DNA of 64,000 nt from JACDAN01 sp963802375. GTDB lineage: Bacteria > Actinomycetota > Thermoleophilia > Gaiellales > Gaiellaceae. Under the pieces are notes generated by a model that saw only the letters and a program-made list of their open reading frames with translations, was not told where the DNA came from and searched no databases. Of the stretch, positions 23,918-33,474 are shown piece by piece; the first letter of the stretch is position 1, and each line of letters opens with the position of its first letter. The DNA lies in NCBI GenBank assembly GCA_963802375.1, contig CAWDIJ010000005.1, positions 186,001 to 250,000 of the forward strand. Reading direction: 5' to 3'. Both the position numbers and the translations under genes were made by a program.

Positions 23918-26900
23918 CTACGACAGCTTGAGCTGCCAGGCGCCGAAGCCGTGCGTCGCAACGTACATGACGCGGTTCTTCTGATCGATGGTCAGGTGCG
24001 GGATCGTCGTGGTCGGAAGGCCGGGCGCAACCAGCGTCCAACCGGTCTTGGCATTCACCCGCCTGATCACGCCGAAGTCCGTGCCGGCGTAGAGGACGCC
24101 TTTCCGCTCGTCCACCTCGATCGTGCCGACAGGCAGATCGCCCACCGCGTGCGGACCGGAGCCGTCGAGGCGCGTCAAGGAAAGCACGCCCGTCGACGGG
24201 TTGTACCTGGCCTCGAAGATATGGCCAGGCGTGTCCGGCGTGACGTGGTTGTACCCGCTGTACGTGATGTACGCGTGGAACGGATCCGACGGGTCGACGT
24301 AGATGTCCGACGGATACCGCGCCGGATCGACCGACGAGGTGGTGTCGATCCGCTTCCACAGGATCGTCGACGCGTCAGAGGCGCCGGCGTTCGTCGTGAT
24401 GAACAACCGGCCTCCGCTCGTCCCGGCCCAGACGACGTTCCTGTTCGAGGGGGCCGGCGCATTCATCGAGATGTGGCCGCCGGAGCGGTCCTCACCCCAG
24501 ATGTACGGGCCCGGGCACGGAACCGTCCAGACCTGGTTCGGGTTCGGGACCGCCGGGTTCGGGCACAAGGCGGCCGGGCCGTAGGTCAGCCGGCCGGGAT
24601 GGCCGGGATCGCCCATCGCCTTCCAGTCGTCGCAGACGTCGACGCTTGGCACATAGCCGCCGACCTCGTCGATGTCCCCGTCGCCGGTCCAGAGGTTGCA
24701 GTGCTCCTTCACCTTCGCGTACGGGAAGGCCGGGTTGACGCCGCCGTTCAGTGAGCGGAACACATGCTCACGTCCCGTGAACATCAGCTTGCTGATGTTC
24801 GGGTGGAAGACCGTCGGAGCGATGAACGCCGCAGCCTCCCGTGGGTAGCGGAACGGCGCCGCGCCGAGCGTCAGCAGAGTGTCCGCGATGAAGAACCCGG
24901 CTTCCTGGTTCCGCGGCTCGTCCAGAGCAGCGAGCGATCCACCCTGCCACGACAGCATCGAGTAATTCGGGTCCGCGGCGTCGAAGCCGTTGTAGGCGCC
25001 GTCGGCAACGAACGTCTCGATCCACGTCTTCGTCCCAGGAACCCTCATCCACGAGCCGTTGTCCTGCGCACCCCCGGCCAGCTCGCCGGGGCGGTTCGGG
25101 TTGAAGGCGACCTGGTAGAAGTGGAGCGTGTTGAGTCCCTTGTTGACGGACTCGATGCGCTCCGGGATCCGCCTGGTGACCGCCCGGCAGAGGGCCAGCC
25201 GTGCCGCCGTGGTCGCCGGGTTCGACGTCGAAGGGACGACGACGGACGGGCAGTCCGCCGAGTCGTCGACGAAGTTGCCGTTCGACCGAACGACCCCGCC
25301 GTCACCCGTCTCGACGAAGCGCGCCCAGTTCCCTGGGTGCGTGACGATCGAGTGCTGGTCGGGATGGATTCCGTGCGGCTGGAGGTTGTCCGCGGCGTCG
25401 TAGGTCATGTCCGTGAAGGACACCCCGGCGTCCGTCGAGAGCAACACCGCCCGCCCGTTCGAGGCACCAAGCCCCGCCTCGTTGTACTCGTTGTCGCCGA
25501 GCAGGTAGACCGTGTTGGCGTCGTGTGCCGTCCCGTCGGCCTTCCGCGGCACGTACACGTAGCTGTCGTAGTTGCACTGCGGGTCGCAGAACCCCTGGCT
25601 GGTGCTGTTCGTCAGCTCGGTGAAGGCCGGCACTGCGGCGTTCGCATTGTCGCTCCGGAAGAACTTCGCCGTCTGACCTGCACCGCTTCCGACGCCCACG
25701 TACATCCGCGTGGCGCCGCCGGGCAACGCGACGACGTCGAACTCAGCCCGCTCGACATCCGCACCCGTTGTGGGGTTCAACGAGGGCCCGCGTGGCGCGA
25801 AGATCTGCACCCACGTGCCCGGATCGCCGTTCTGCGTCGACCGCCAGATGCCCTTGGCCATGAAGGACGCGTAGACGGTGTTCGGGTCGTTCGGGTCGAG
25901 GTGAACCCGCCGGGCGCCGCGCGGAGAGCACGCCGTCAGGCCGTTGAACACCTCGGTCGGCGTGTTGGCCGTGCAGTTCGTGGCATTGCCCTGGCTGACC
26001 AGCGAGAACGTCTCGCCGCCATCCGTCGACCGGTAGAGGCCGAAGTGCGGTGCACCGGGAATGTTCGCCCCGCGGTCGACACCGGTGCAGCAGGTGCTGC
26101 TGATGCCGCGGGAGCCCTGTGCGCCCGAGCCGACGAAAATCGTCTTCGAGTCGCCGGGCTTGACCTGGATCGAGCCGATGCCCCGGCCGCTGAAGTACTG
26201 CGCACCGATCGGGCCGCTCCAGTGGTCGCCGCCGTCCTTGGACTTGTAGAGGCCCACCCCGGCGATACAACCGCTGCGGCACGTGTTCGGCTCGCCGGTT
26301 CCGGCATAGATCATGTTGCTCGTCGAATCGTTCGGGTCGAGCTCCAACGCCGCCGTGTTGTTGTGCTGGAACTCCGTCGAAACGTACTCCCACTTCGGTT
26401 GCGAAGCGAAGATGTTGTCTGTTCGCCAGATTCCGCCGCCGGCGTTCGCGATCCAGTAGCGGCAGCTCGACGCGCCGCAGTTCGGGTCGATCACGCTATG
26501 CGACGTCCGTCCTGCGGCGATGTACTCGTTCGGGACGTAGACGTACCGGTTCCGGGACGGATTCAGCGGATAGACCGCGTTGTCCGGCCCTAGGTTCGTC
26601 CACTTCCCATGGTCGCCGAGCTTCGCCCCGGAGTTTCCGCGGGACTTGAGTGTCTTCCAGTCCTGGCGACTACCTGAGATCGCGGCGAGGGGGATGTCCG
26701 TGCGCGGTGTGGCGTGCATCTGCCACTCGAGTGCGCCGTCCCCCATTTCTTGGCCGCCCTCGTATTGCGTCTCGGCCGGCGAGAATCGCTGCGCGCTCGC
26801 CAGCTTCTGTGCAAGCGCCGGTGAGAGCTCGCGCTCCACCTCTCCCACAGGCGCGGCCGTCTGTGCTGGATTCATCGTCAGGGCGGCGCCGATAAGCGCC

Positions 26901-27211
26901 GCTGCGAGGACCGCGGCGGCCGCCGTGACCCCTATGACGACCCGCCGACGCCGACCTGCGCGGCGCGGGTTTCTATACGTCGATGACATGCCCCTCCTCT
27001 CCCGGGTTATCCGCTCCCCTGGCGCCGTCCTGGCGCCGGATATCCGCAGGCCCAGGCGGCGGACCACGCCCGGGTCATCGGCGAGGCTCTGCTCGAGCCG
27101 GTTCACGATCTCGGCGTTGAGGCTCCGACCCGACTCCTCAGTCGCGTCCTTGAGCCGCTCACGCAGATGCGTGGGCATCCGGAGCAGAAAGCGATAGACC
27201 TCCCCCGCCAT
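23918..27211 (-). CDS. BNR/VPS10-like propeller protein with in-frame N-terminal ribbon-helix-helix domain
   Basis: If read from ATG 27211 the product is 1097 residues. Residues 1-45 are an Arc-type RHH DNA-binding domain (EVYRFLLRMPTHLRERL, SGRSLNAEIVNRLEQSL). After a linker, ATG 26989 has a strong SD (GAGGAGGGG) and opens a basic/hydrophobic export segment (RRRRVVIGVTAAAAVLAAAL). The remaining ~950 residues are a large propeller: repeated GGGIWRTD, AGTGEP, GLYKSKDGGDHW, STDGGETF, VYASFMAKGIWRS and ATHGFGAWQL blocks, as in WD40/YVTN/BNR-like glycosidase-type proteins. No stop separates RHH from the secreted part, so both a full-length fusion and an internally started secreted form are possible. 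The ligand is unknown. Confidence 0.8.
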   Translation of the reverse strand: MAGEVYRFLLRMPTHLRERLKDATEESGRSLNAEIVNRLEQSLADDPGVVRRLGLRISGARTAPGERITRERRGMSSTYRNPRRAGRRRRVVIGVTAAAAVLAAALIGAALTMNPAQTAAPVGEVERELSPALAQKLASAQRFSPAETQYEGGQEMGDGALEWQMHATPRTDIPLAAISGSRQDWKTLKSRGNSGAKLGDHGKWTNLGPDNAVYPLNPSRNRYVYVPNEYIAAGRTSHSVIDPNCGASSCRYWIANAGGGIWRTDNIFASQPKWEYVSTEFQHNNTAALELDPNDSTSNMIYAGTGEPNTCRSGCIAGVGLYKSKDGGDHWSGPIGAQYFSGRGIGSIQVKPGDSKTIFVGSGAQGSRGISSTCCTGVDRGANIPGAPHFGLYRSTDGGETFSLVSQGNATNCTANTPTEVFNGLTACSPRGARRVHLDPNDPNTVYASFMAKGIWRSTQNGDPGTWVQIFAPRGPSLNPTTGADVERAEFDVVALPGGATRMYVGVGSGAGQTAKFFRSDNANAAVPAFTELTNSTSQGFCDPQCNYDSYVYVPRKADGTAHDANTVYLLGDNEYNEAGLGASNGRAVLLSTDAGVSFTDMTYDAADNLQPHGIHPDQHSIVTHPGNWARFVETGDGGVVRSNGNFVDDSADCPSVVVPSTSNPATTAARLALCRAVTRRIPERIESVNKGLNTLHFYQVAFNPNRPGELAGGAQDNGSWMRVPGTKTWIETFVADGAYNGFDAADPNYSMLSWQGGSLAALDEPRNQEAGFFIADTLLTLGAAPFRYPREAAAFIAPTVFHPNISKLMFTGREHVFRSLNGGVNPAFPYAKVKEHCNLWTGDGDIDEVGGYVPSVDVCDDWKAMGDPGHPGRLTYGPAALCPNPAVPNPNQVWTVPCPGPYIWGEDRSGGHISMNAPAPSNRNVVWAGTSGGRLFITTNAGASDASTILWKRIDTTSSVDPARYPSDIYVDPSDPFHAYITYSGYNHVTPDTPGHIFEARYNPSTGVLSLTRLDGSGPHAVGDLPVGTIEVDERKGVLYAGTDFGVIRRVNAKTGWTLVAPGLPTTTIPHLTIDQKNRVMYVATHGFGAWQLKLS

Positions 27212-27244
27212 ACAGCGGAGTGGAGTTTTAACGATCTTGGCCCC

Positions 27245-27261
27245 GATATCAAGTCGATATC
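27245..27261 (-). promoter_or_regulatory. paired GATATC sites upstream of propeller gene 1
   Basis: GATATC occurs at 27245-27250 and 27256-27261, 11 bp apart. The near site, in gene orientation GACTTGATATC, ends 33 bp before ATG 27211; the same 11-mer lies 34 bp before the start of propeller gene 2. It overlaps a possible -35 (TTGATA) and may be the RHH operator. Confidence 0.45.
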
Positions 27262-27283
27262 GCGGTTCCTTCAACCAAGCACG

Positions 27284-27311
27284 AGAGAGGCCGCCCGGAG
27301 GCGGCCTCTCT
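27284..27311 (-). terminator. GGCCGCC/GGCGGCC hairpin 2
   Basis: AGAGAGGCCGCC-CGGA-GGCGGCCTCTCT lies 22 bp after the stop of propeller gene 2 and upstream of propeller gene 1, insulating the two. Confidence 0.75.
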
Positions 27312-27333
27312 GTGTTCGGTCGAGCGGCGACGA

Positions 27334-30300
27334 TCAGTCCAGGTTCAGCCTCCAGGTGCTGAGCCCGTGCGTCGCCGCGTACAGGATCCGCGACGCCGGA
27401 ACGATCTCGAGGCTCGTTACCTCGACGTTCGGCAGCCCCGGCGCGGAGCTCGTCCACGTCGTGGTGCCGGCTGCCAGGCGCAGTGCGCCGAAGTCGGTCC
27501 CGGCGTACAGGTCACCCGTGACGTCATCCCGCACGAGATCGTTGACGGGCAGGTCGCCGAAGTTGTACGACCTGTCCACCCACGTCGACGTCCCGGTGCC
27601 CGGGTTGTACGTCACCTCGACGATGTGCTGCGGGCTGCCCGGCGTGTTCGCGCCGTAGCCGCTGTACGAGATCCACGCATGGTTCCCGTTTGCAGGATCC
27701 ACGTAGATGCTCGAGACGAAGCGGCCCGGATCGATCGTGGTGTCGTCGTCGAGCCGCGTCCACGTGACCGCCGACGCCGGATCGGCGCCGACGTTCTTCG
27801 AGATGAAGACGCGGCCGGTCGACGTCCCCGCCCAGGCGGATGCCGTATCGGCCTTCGTCCTCTCGATCGCGGCGACGTTGCCGCCGGCCCGATCTCCCCA
27901 ATCAGCGTGGGTAAGTCGAACGGTGCCGAGCTCGGCCCAGTCACCGCATGTGACCGCGAAGTCGCCCGTCCAGGAGTTGCAGTGCTGCTGCGCCTCGGCC
28001 ATCGTCATCGTGCCGAGGCCGTGGGTCTTCGTCCGGTACGCCGTCCGCGCGGTGCCGGCGAACATCCAGCCGCTCTCCACCGGGTCGCTGATGATCGGCG
28101 AGTAGAAGTTCGAGCCGCCATGCCCGAAGAGCGGGTCGTAGACCGAGATCCACGTGGCGATGTTGCCGCCCTCGAAGTTCACCTCTGGCGAGACGTCGAA
28201 GAACGAATGGAAGCGGAAGTTCGGATTGGCGACGTCGAAGCCGTTCCAGCCGCCGTCACCGATCATCGTGTTCTCCCACTTCACCGGGTTCCCCGGCGTC
28301 TCCCACGTACCGTTGTCCTGCGTCCCGCCCTGGAGCAGCTGCGGGTTGTGCGGGCTGGCCGTCACCTTGATCCATTGGAGCGTGGACAGCCCGTCGTTGA
28401 TCCCGTCCAGCTTCGAGGGGATCGCCGACAGCATCTGCTGACAGCGAGCCAGGTGCGCGGGGTTCGTCAGTCCGCGGTTCGGCGGGCCCGTGCACCAGGA
28501 CGAGCGGTTGACGAGCTGGCCGCTCGAACGCATGACGCCGCCGTCGTTCGTCTCGAAGAACTGGAGCGGGTTGTTCGGGTTCGTGACGAGGTCGTGCTGG
28601 TCGGGATGGAGCCCGTTCGGATGGAGCGAGTCCGTTCCGTCGAACGTCATGTCCGTCCCGCTCACACCAGCGTCCATCGAGAGGACAACGCCGCGCTTGT
28701 TGGCGATCACCTCGCCGTACACGTAGGAACCACCGGTGTAGACCATGTCCGGATGCCCCTTGGGCGTGTAGACGAAGGCGTCGTACCAGCACTGCCCCGT
28801 GCACTGGTTGAAGGTCGCGAACCCGGGCTGTGCCGGATCGGGGCTCGTCAGGTCGGTGAAGACCGGCGCTCCCGCCGCGACGTCGTCGCTGCGGTAGAGC
28901 CGCGAGTGCTGGGCGACGGGTGGCATGCCCACCGCCGCGCCTATGTGACCCTCGTAGACATACATGCGGGTCTTGCCGTTCGGCAGGGTTGTGACGGCCA
29001 GGTTCGGCCGCGTCTGGATGATCCCCGAGTTGAGCGACGGCTTGATCTGCGTCCACGTTGCACCCGCGTCGTTGGAGCGCCAGATGCCTCGCGCGTAGGA
29101 GCCCGCGTAGAGGATGTCCGAGTCGGCCGGGTCGAATGCGAGCGACCGGACGCCGCGCGGGGAGCACGTCGCAGTGTTGCTGAACTCGGCTAGCGAGCCC
29201 GTGCAGTCGGCGGCGTTCGCGGAGCCGTTGTGGATGAAGCTCCACGAGGCGCCGCCGTTCGTGGACTTGTAGAGCCCCCACTTCGCCGCGCCCGGCACCG
29301 GCCGGGTGACGCCCACACAGCACGACTCGGACATGCCGCGAAGAGCCGTTGTCGTGGCTGCGTAGATCGTGTTCGGGCTGCCCGGCTCGATCAGGATCTT
29401 GGCGACGCCCTTGCCGCCGAGCGGATTGCCCGTATCGGTGGGGCCGCCGCCGAGCGGGCCCGTCCACGTCTGCCCGCCGTTGGTCGACTTGTAGATGCCG
29501 ACACCGGCGACGCAGCCGGAGCCACAGATGTTCGCCTCGCCCGTGCCGACATAGATGGTCTTGCCGCTCGGGTCATTCGAGTCGATCGTGACCGCGCCGG
29601 CCGAGTTGATCCCCAGCGGTCCGCCGAGGTACTCCCAATGCGGAGTTCCGGCTAGACCGTTCTTGGTGGTCCAGATGCCGCCGCCGGCAGGAGTGATGTA
29701 CAGCCGGCAGTTCCCCGGCGTGCACGTGTCGGCGATGGCGATCGCCGTCGTTCGGCCGCCGGCCACATAGGCGTTCGGCACGTAGAGGAACGAGTTCAGG
29801 AACGGCGAGTCCGGATAGAGCGCTCGGCTTGGGCCGACGCTCACCCACGTGCCCTTCTTTCCCTTGCCCTTGGGGACCGCGCGGCCCTTCGAGGCAGCGA
29901 ATGCGTCCCGGGCTCCCTCCATCTCGGCGAGCGAGATCGTGGATGCCGGGAACGCACGCTGGGCGAATGCGGCGTCGGCCGCTCCGCCCGGTCCGTCGTT
30001 GCTCATGCCCTGGTTTCCTGGAGCTGCCTGCCTCAGATCTGCCATATGCGCCGCCGTGGCGCCCGGCAGCTCCGCCTCGACCTGCGGGTCCCGCCGGCGC
30101 CGCCCCATTCAGGACGAGTGCCGAGAACCCGACGATCATCGCCGAGGCGAGGACGCCGGCCGCGATCGACCAGCGCCTCAACGTGCGTCGTTTCATACTG
30201 CCCTCCCCTTGTCGCAGTCGCAGGCGTCCGAAGACGCGCTGCTCTCGGGCGAGGCTTCGCTCCAGCTGGTGGACGAGCTCGGCGTTGAGGCTCCTGCCGG

Positions 30301-30378
30301 ACCGTGCGGCCGCGGCGTTGAGCTGCTCCCGGAGATGCGAAGGCATCCGGAGTAAAAGCGATAAACCTCCCCTGCCAT
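27334..30378 (-). pseudogene. second RHH-propeller gene, two apparent single-base indels near its 5' end
   Basis: Same architecture as the gene at 23918. ATG 30378 starts MAGEVYRF, then the frame breaks in a T-run near 30352 (one T missing) and resumes as RMPSHLREQLNAAAARSGRS, LNAELVHQLERSL. ATG 30196 has AAGGGGAGGG upstream and starts the export segment (RRTLRRWSIAAGVLASAMIV). A second break (+1 in GGGACCC, about 30096-30103) precedes the long intact propeller part (about 920 residues; GGGIWTTKNG, GTGEANICGSGC, GIYKSTNGGQTW, YAGSYARGIWRSND, ATHGLSTWRL). Both breaks are in homopolymers, so they may be technical. If real, only a protein lacking its export signal could be made. Confidence 0.75.
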
Positions 30379-30412
30379 TTTCAGCCGCGCAACCCTGACG
30401 TATTTACGCCTT

Positions 30413-30476
30413 GATATCAAGTCTGATTCGACGGATATCAGCGCGAATATTCAAGTGCAGATATCCGCGCGGATAT
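30413..30476 (-). promoter_or_regulatory. cluster of GATATC sites upstream of propeller gene 2
   Basis: GATATC at 30413-30418, 30434-30439 and 30460-30465, plus the perfect palindrome ATATCCGCGCGGATAT at 30461-30476. GATATCAAGTC at 30413-30423 is identical to 27245-27255, and ACGGATATCAGCGC at 30431-30444 is identical to 6044-6057. GATATC is rare in such GC-rich DNA. Confidence 0.45.
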
Positions 30477-30504
30477 ACAGGTACGGAAAATCGGCCGAAC
30501 AGAC

Positions 30505-30530
30505 GTAGGGCCGCCCGGAGGCGGCCCTAC
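30505..30530 (-). terminator. GGGCCGCC/GGCGGCCC hairpin 3
   Basis: GTAGGGCCGCC-CGGA-GGCGGCCCTAC lies 24 bp after the reconstructed end of the BNR remnant at 30554, showing that the remnant kept its own terminator. Confidence 0.75.
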
Positions 30531-30553
30531 GCGTCGCTCTGTGGCTTGCCTGC

Positions 30554-30892
30554 CTAGTCGTCGTCCCCCCGGGGCAGGGAGTGGCAAGGAAGGCGTTCTC
30601 CTCGCTCTCGCTCACCGCGTCGCTGTGGTCCTCCCTCATCGGATTGAAGAAGTCGAGGAACATATCCGCCTGCTCGCACGCCGGGTTGCGACCGGCCTGG
30701 AACGAGGTCGGCGCCCCCGAGCCACGCCCGTTCCGGGCGTCCGTCCAGATCGCCACGGCGTCACCGTCGTGATCGTTCTGGAGCTGCGGGAAGTTCGGGT
30801 AGCTGACCTGGTCGTAGTCGCCCATGAACAGGCCGGCCCGGAACGAGTAGTCCATGTTGGACGGAACGTCCGAGGGACGGATCTGGCATCCC
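30554..30892 (-). pseudogene. C-terminal remnant of a BNR protein
   Basis: SDVPSNMDYSFRAGLFMGDYDQV, TDARNGRGSGAPTSF, GRNPACEQADMFLDFF and FLATPCPGG match, in order, the last 110 residues of the BNR protein at 31027-33243 (SDVPSNFDYCFRAGVFCGDY, STDARNGRSSGG, GRNPICEQSDVFVDGF, PFLVTPCPGD). The expected Asp-rich end followed by TAG at 30554 is reached only after a shift in a run of six G. No upstream part exists, so this is a truncated duplicate. Confidence 0.75.
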
Positions 30893-30975
30893 CTAGCGTC
30901 CTTCGTCGAACTGGCTGAAAGCCGCCGAGAGATCCTCCGGCCGCAGGACGAGGCCCTCCAGCGCGGCAGGCCAAA
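30893..30975 (-). pseudogene. fragment resembling the lipoprotein at 36989
   Basis: ALEGLVLRPEDLSAAFSQFD, then EGR and a stop codon, resembles ELERLVLQPEDVGRGFERFD, then EGR, near the mature N-terminus of the lipoprotein at 36989-37564. It lies directly against the BNR remnant and has no start or further sequence. Confidence 0.5.
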
Positions 30976-31003
30976 GGAAGGGCCGCCCAAAGGCGGCCCT
31001 TCC
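30976..31003 (-). terminator. GGGCCGCC/GGCGGCCC hairpin 4
   Basis: GGAAGGGCCGCC-CAAA-GGCGGCCCTTCC lies 23 bp after the stop of the BNR gene at 31027. Confidence 0.78.
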
Positions 31004-31026
31004 GTTCTCAGGCGATCTGCATGGAC

Positions 31027-33243
31027 CTAGTCGTCGTCGTCGCTGTTGCCGTCGTCGCCGGGGCACGGGGTGACGAGGAACGGCGTGATGTTCCCCGCCG
31101 AGCCGCCGTTGCCGCCGTTGCGTGCGTCGAAGCCGTCGACGAAGACGTCCGACTGCTCGCAGATCGGGTTCCGGCCCGGCTGCGATGGAATCGTCGTCCC
31201 GCCGGCAGGTCCGCCGGACGAGCGGCCGTTGCGCGCATCGGTGGACAGCGTCCACGCCCGCGCGTCCTCGCCGCGGCTGTCGACTGCGATCGACTCGTAG
31301 TCGCCGCAGAAGACGCCGGCCCGGAAGCAGTAGTCGAAGTTCGACGGAACGTCCGAAACCTTGAAGTTCCGGAACGGATCCGTGAACGTCGGCCCAGCAC
31401 CCGGGAACGGGCCGGACGGGTTGACCGGCCCTGTGGGCTGCGGAATCACCTCAGCGCCGTCCGCGACACATCCGCTGCCGGCTGTGAGCGATGAGGAGGT
31501 GATGCGGCACTGCGCCGCCCACGTCCAGACGAGGTAGTTGCCCGGCCGCTGGCGGCTCGTCGGCCACTCGTGTGCGACCGAGTCCGTGTCAAGCCGTCGG
31601 TCGAGCATCTTGACGTTGACGTCGCCGCGGTCGGAAACGTCGACCCACGGCCACCACTGGTCGTTTCCGGTCGCGCTCTCGAGCGTCGTCGGCGGGCACG
31701 CCGGCTGACCGGCCCGACCACAGTCACGGTTCGCGGGCGCGTCCGAATCGTCGTTGTTCACGCGGGTCGGCCCGATCCAGCTCGAGCCGCCGTTCGTCGA
31801 CTTGAAGAAGAACACGTCCGTGTTCGTGTTGTCACGCGTGCCGTTCCGGTTGTCGGCCGTGACCAGGTAGAGATCGTCGGCGAAGGCGCCTCCGCGCCGG
31901 TCGGCGACGATCGCCCCGGTCATCGGAATCCGGAAGCAGGTATTCGTCAGCGAGGACCCGGCTCCGCGTGCTGCGCAGTCAGGCCGTGCCCTGAAGTTGA
32001 CGTCGAAGGCCGGCGTGATCCAGAACGGCCCTTGCCACGTCGTACCTCCGTCGGTCGAGCGAACGACGACCCACTGGTTCTCATCGGGCGTGTTGAAGTT
32101 CTCGAAGGCGACGTAGACGTGCCCGGTTTCCGGGCTGACCGTCGGCACCGAGAACTGGTTGTCGTCGCACCGGTTGCCACCCGCGACGGCACCGATGCAG
32201 AACGGCGCGCTGCCGTTGATCGTCCGTCGTGGCGACCAGGAGCGTCCACGGTCGTCCGAGTAGCTGACCTCGATCGTCGAGGAGACGATCGCGTTCGGCA
32301 CCCCTGTCGGGTTGTTGAAGGCCGTCCAGGTGACGTAGATGCGGTCGGGCCCGATGACCGCCTGCTGACAGCCGGCCGAGCCCGCTGGGATCGCCACCTT
32401 CGTCAGCGGGTCGAAGCACACCGGCGTGACGCCCTCGGGACGCGGTCCGGCTCCGATGAACTCCTTGTCGTGGAACGTGACGCTGAAGTTCACGGCACTG
32501 CCCGGGAAGATCGGCGTCGCCTCGTTGTCCGGCTGGAAGACCACCGTGCCGTCACCGGGATGGCGTGCGTCGCCGATCGCTCCGCAACGGATGGGCGTCC
32601 CCGGCGGCGAGACGAACGGGGTGCAGGGCCGGCTCCATGTGAAGCCGCCGTTCGTTGAGCGATTGACCCAGATCCCGTTGTTGTCGTTGGTCCGATTGAA
32701 GACGATGCTCGCCAGATAGACCGTTCCTTCCCGGTCGAACGTGATCGCCGGATCTCCGGACGAGTCGAGCATCTCGCCGCTCTGGAGCGAGGGCAGCGGG
32801 TGGAGGGTGTCGTACCACGTCCTGCCGCCGTCCACGCTGGCGTTGACCCCCGAAAACGACCCGCCCAGGCGGTAGTCGTTTTGCCCGCCGACGATGTTTC
32901 GCCGGTTCGTCGGGTTGACATCGATCGTCGTTTCGTTCTGCGGGAAACAGCTGTACTCGGTGTTCCCCCGCGTGTCGTCGCCCCGGTCGCTGAGCCGCCA
33001 GACCTCGTCTTTCTCGATCCGGGCCAGCGGGTCAGGCTCGGTGTTCATCCCCGCCTGGGGACACTCGGTGATGTTCGTGCCGAGCTCGACGTCGCGCATG
33101 ACGGTCGGCCCTGAAGGCTCGACCGTTTGCTGGACCTTGCGGACTCGCGGCGAGTCCTCAAAGCCTGCAGCCGCCGTGCCCGTCCAGATGACGATGCCGG
33201 CGAGGCCGGCGGTAAGCGCGGCGACCACTAGGTTTGGTCGCAT
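31027..33243 (-). CDS. secreted sialidase-like BNR-repeat protein
   Basis: 738 residues. SD AAAGGGGAG precedes ATG 33243, followed by a signal peptide (NLVVAALTAGLAGIVIWTGTAAA). Asp-box/BNR motifs recur: SVDGGRTWYD, STNGGFTWSR, SDDRGRSWSP, STDGGTTWQG, STNGGSSWIG, the hallmark of sialidase-fold propellers. Several Cys pairs suit an exported protein. The C-terminus is Gly/Asp-rich and ends in four Asp. Catalytic Arg triad and acid/base residues of true sialidases could not be placed, so enzymatic activity is not claimed. No RHH precedes it. Confidence 0.82.
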   Translation of the reverse strand: MRPNLVVAALTAGLAGIVIWTGTAAAGFEDSPRVRKVQQTVEPSGPTVMRDVELGTNITECPQAGMNTEPDPLARIEKDEVWRLSDRGDDTRGNTEYSCFPQNETTIDVNPTNRRNIVGGQNDYRLGGSFSGVNASVDGGRTWYDTLHPLPSLQSGEMLDSSGDPAITFDREGTVYLASIVFNRTNDNNGIWVNRSTNGGFTWSRPCTPFVSPPGTPIRCGAIGDARHPGDGTVVFQPDNEATPIFPGSAVNFSVTFHDKEFIGAGPRPEGVTPVCFDPLTKVAIPAGSAGCQQAVIGPDRIYVTWTAFNNPTGVPNAIVSSTIEVSYSDDRGRSWSPRRTINGSAPFCIGAVAGGNRCDDNQFSVPTVSPETGHVYVAFENFNTPDENQWVVVRSTDGGTTWQGPFWITPAFDVNFRARPDCAARGAGSSLTNTCFRIPMTGAIVADRRGGAFADDLYLVTADNRNGTRDNTNTDVFFFKSTNGGSSWIGPTRVNNDDSDAPANRDCGRAGQPACPPTTLESATGNDQWWPWVDVSDRGDVNVKMLDRRLDTDSVAHEWPTSRQRPGNYLVWTWAAQCRITSSSLTAGSGCVADGAEVIPQPTGPVNPSGPFPGAGPTFTDPFRNFKVSDVPSNFDYCFRAGVFCGDYESIAVDSRGEDARAWTLSTDARNGRSSGGPAGGTTIPSQPGRNPICEQSDVFVDGFDARNGGNGGSAGNITPFLVTPCPGDDGNSDDDD

Positions 33244-33271
33244 AGCTCTCCCCTTTCGCTAGAGCCGGGCG

Positions 33272-33300
33272 ACTATAAGACGACTGGTATGCGTATGCAA
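33272..33300 (-). promoter_or_regulatory. promoter of the BNR gene at 31027
   Basis: On the minus strand TTGCAT (33300-33295) and TATAGT (33277-33272) are exactly 17 bp apart, in a locally AT-richer stretch. GATATC occurs at 33312-33317 just upstream. Confidence 0.65.
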
Positions 33301-33474
33301 ATATGACAACGGATATCGAAGAGAGTACGAGCGATCTCGGGCACACTGGTCCAGCGATGAGGCTCGGTCTTCTCGTCTCGAGAAGCGGCCCGACTATGCA
33401 ACCGAAAGACGATTTGCAAGCCGTAAATGTGGTTCGCAATATCAGAGCCGGCCGGGGTGCGGCATACTGGGCGC

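Noticed and set aside
24764..26593. 609-codon plus-strand frame opposite propeller gene 1
   Set aside because: No recognisable domains, Arg/Val-rich, fully antisense to a clear secreted protein.
31027..33243. True sialidase activity for the BNR protein
   Set aside because: Asp-boxes are present, but the catalytic Arg triad, Tyr and Glu could not be located, so only the fold is claimed.
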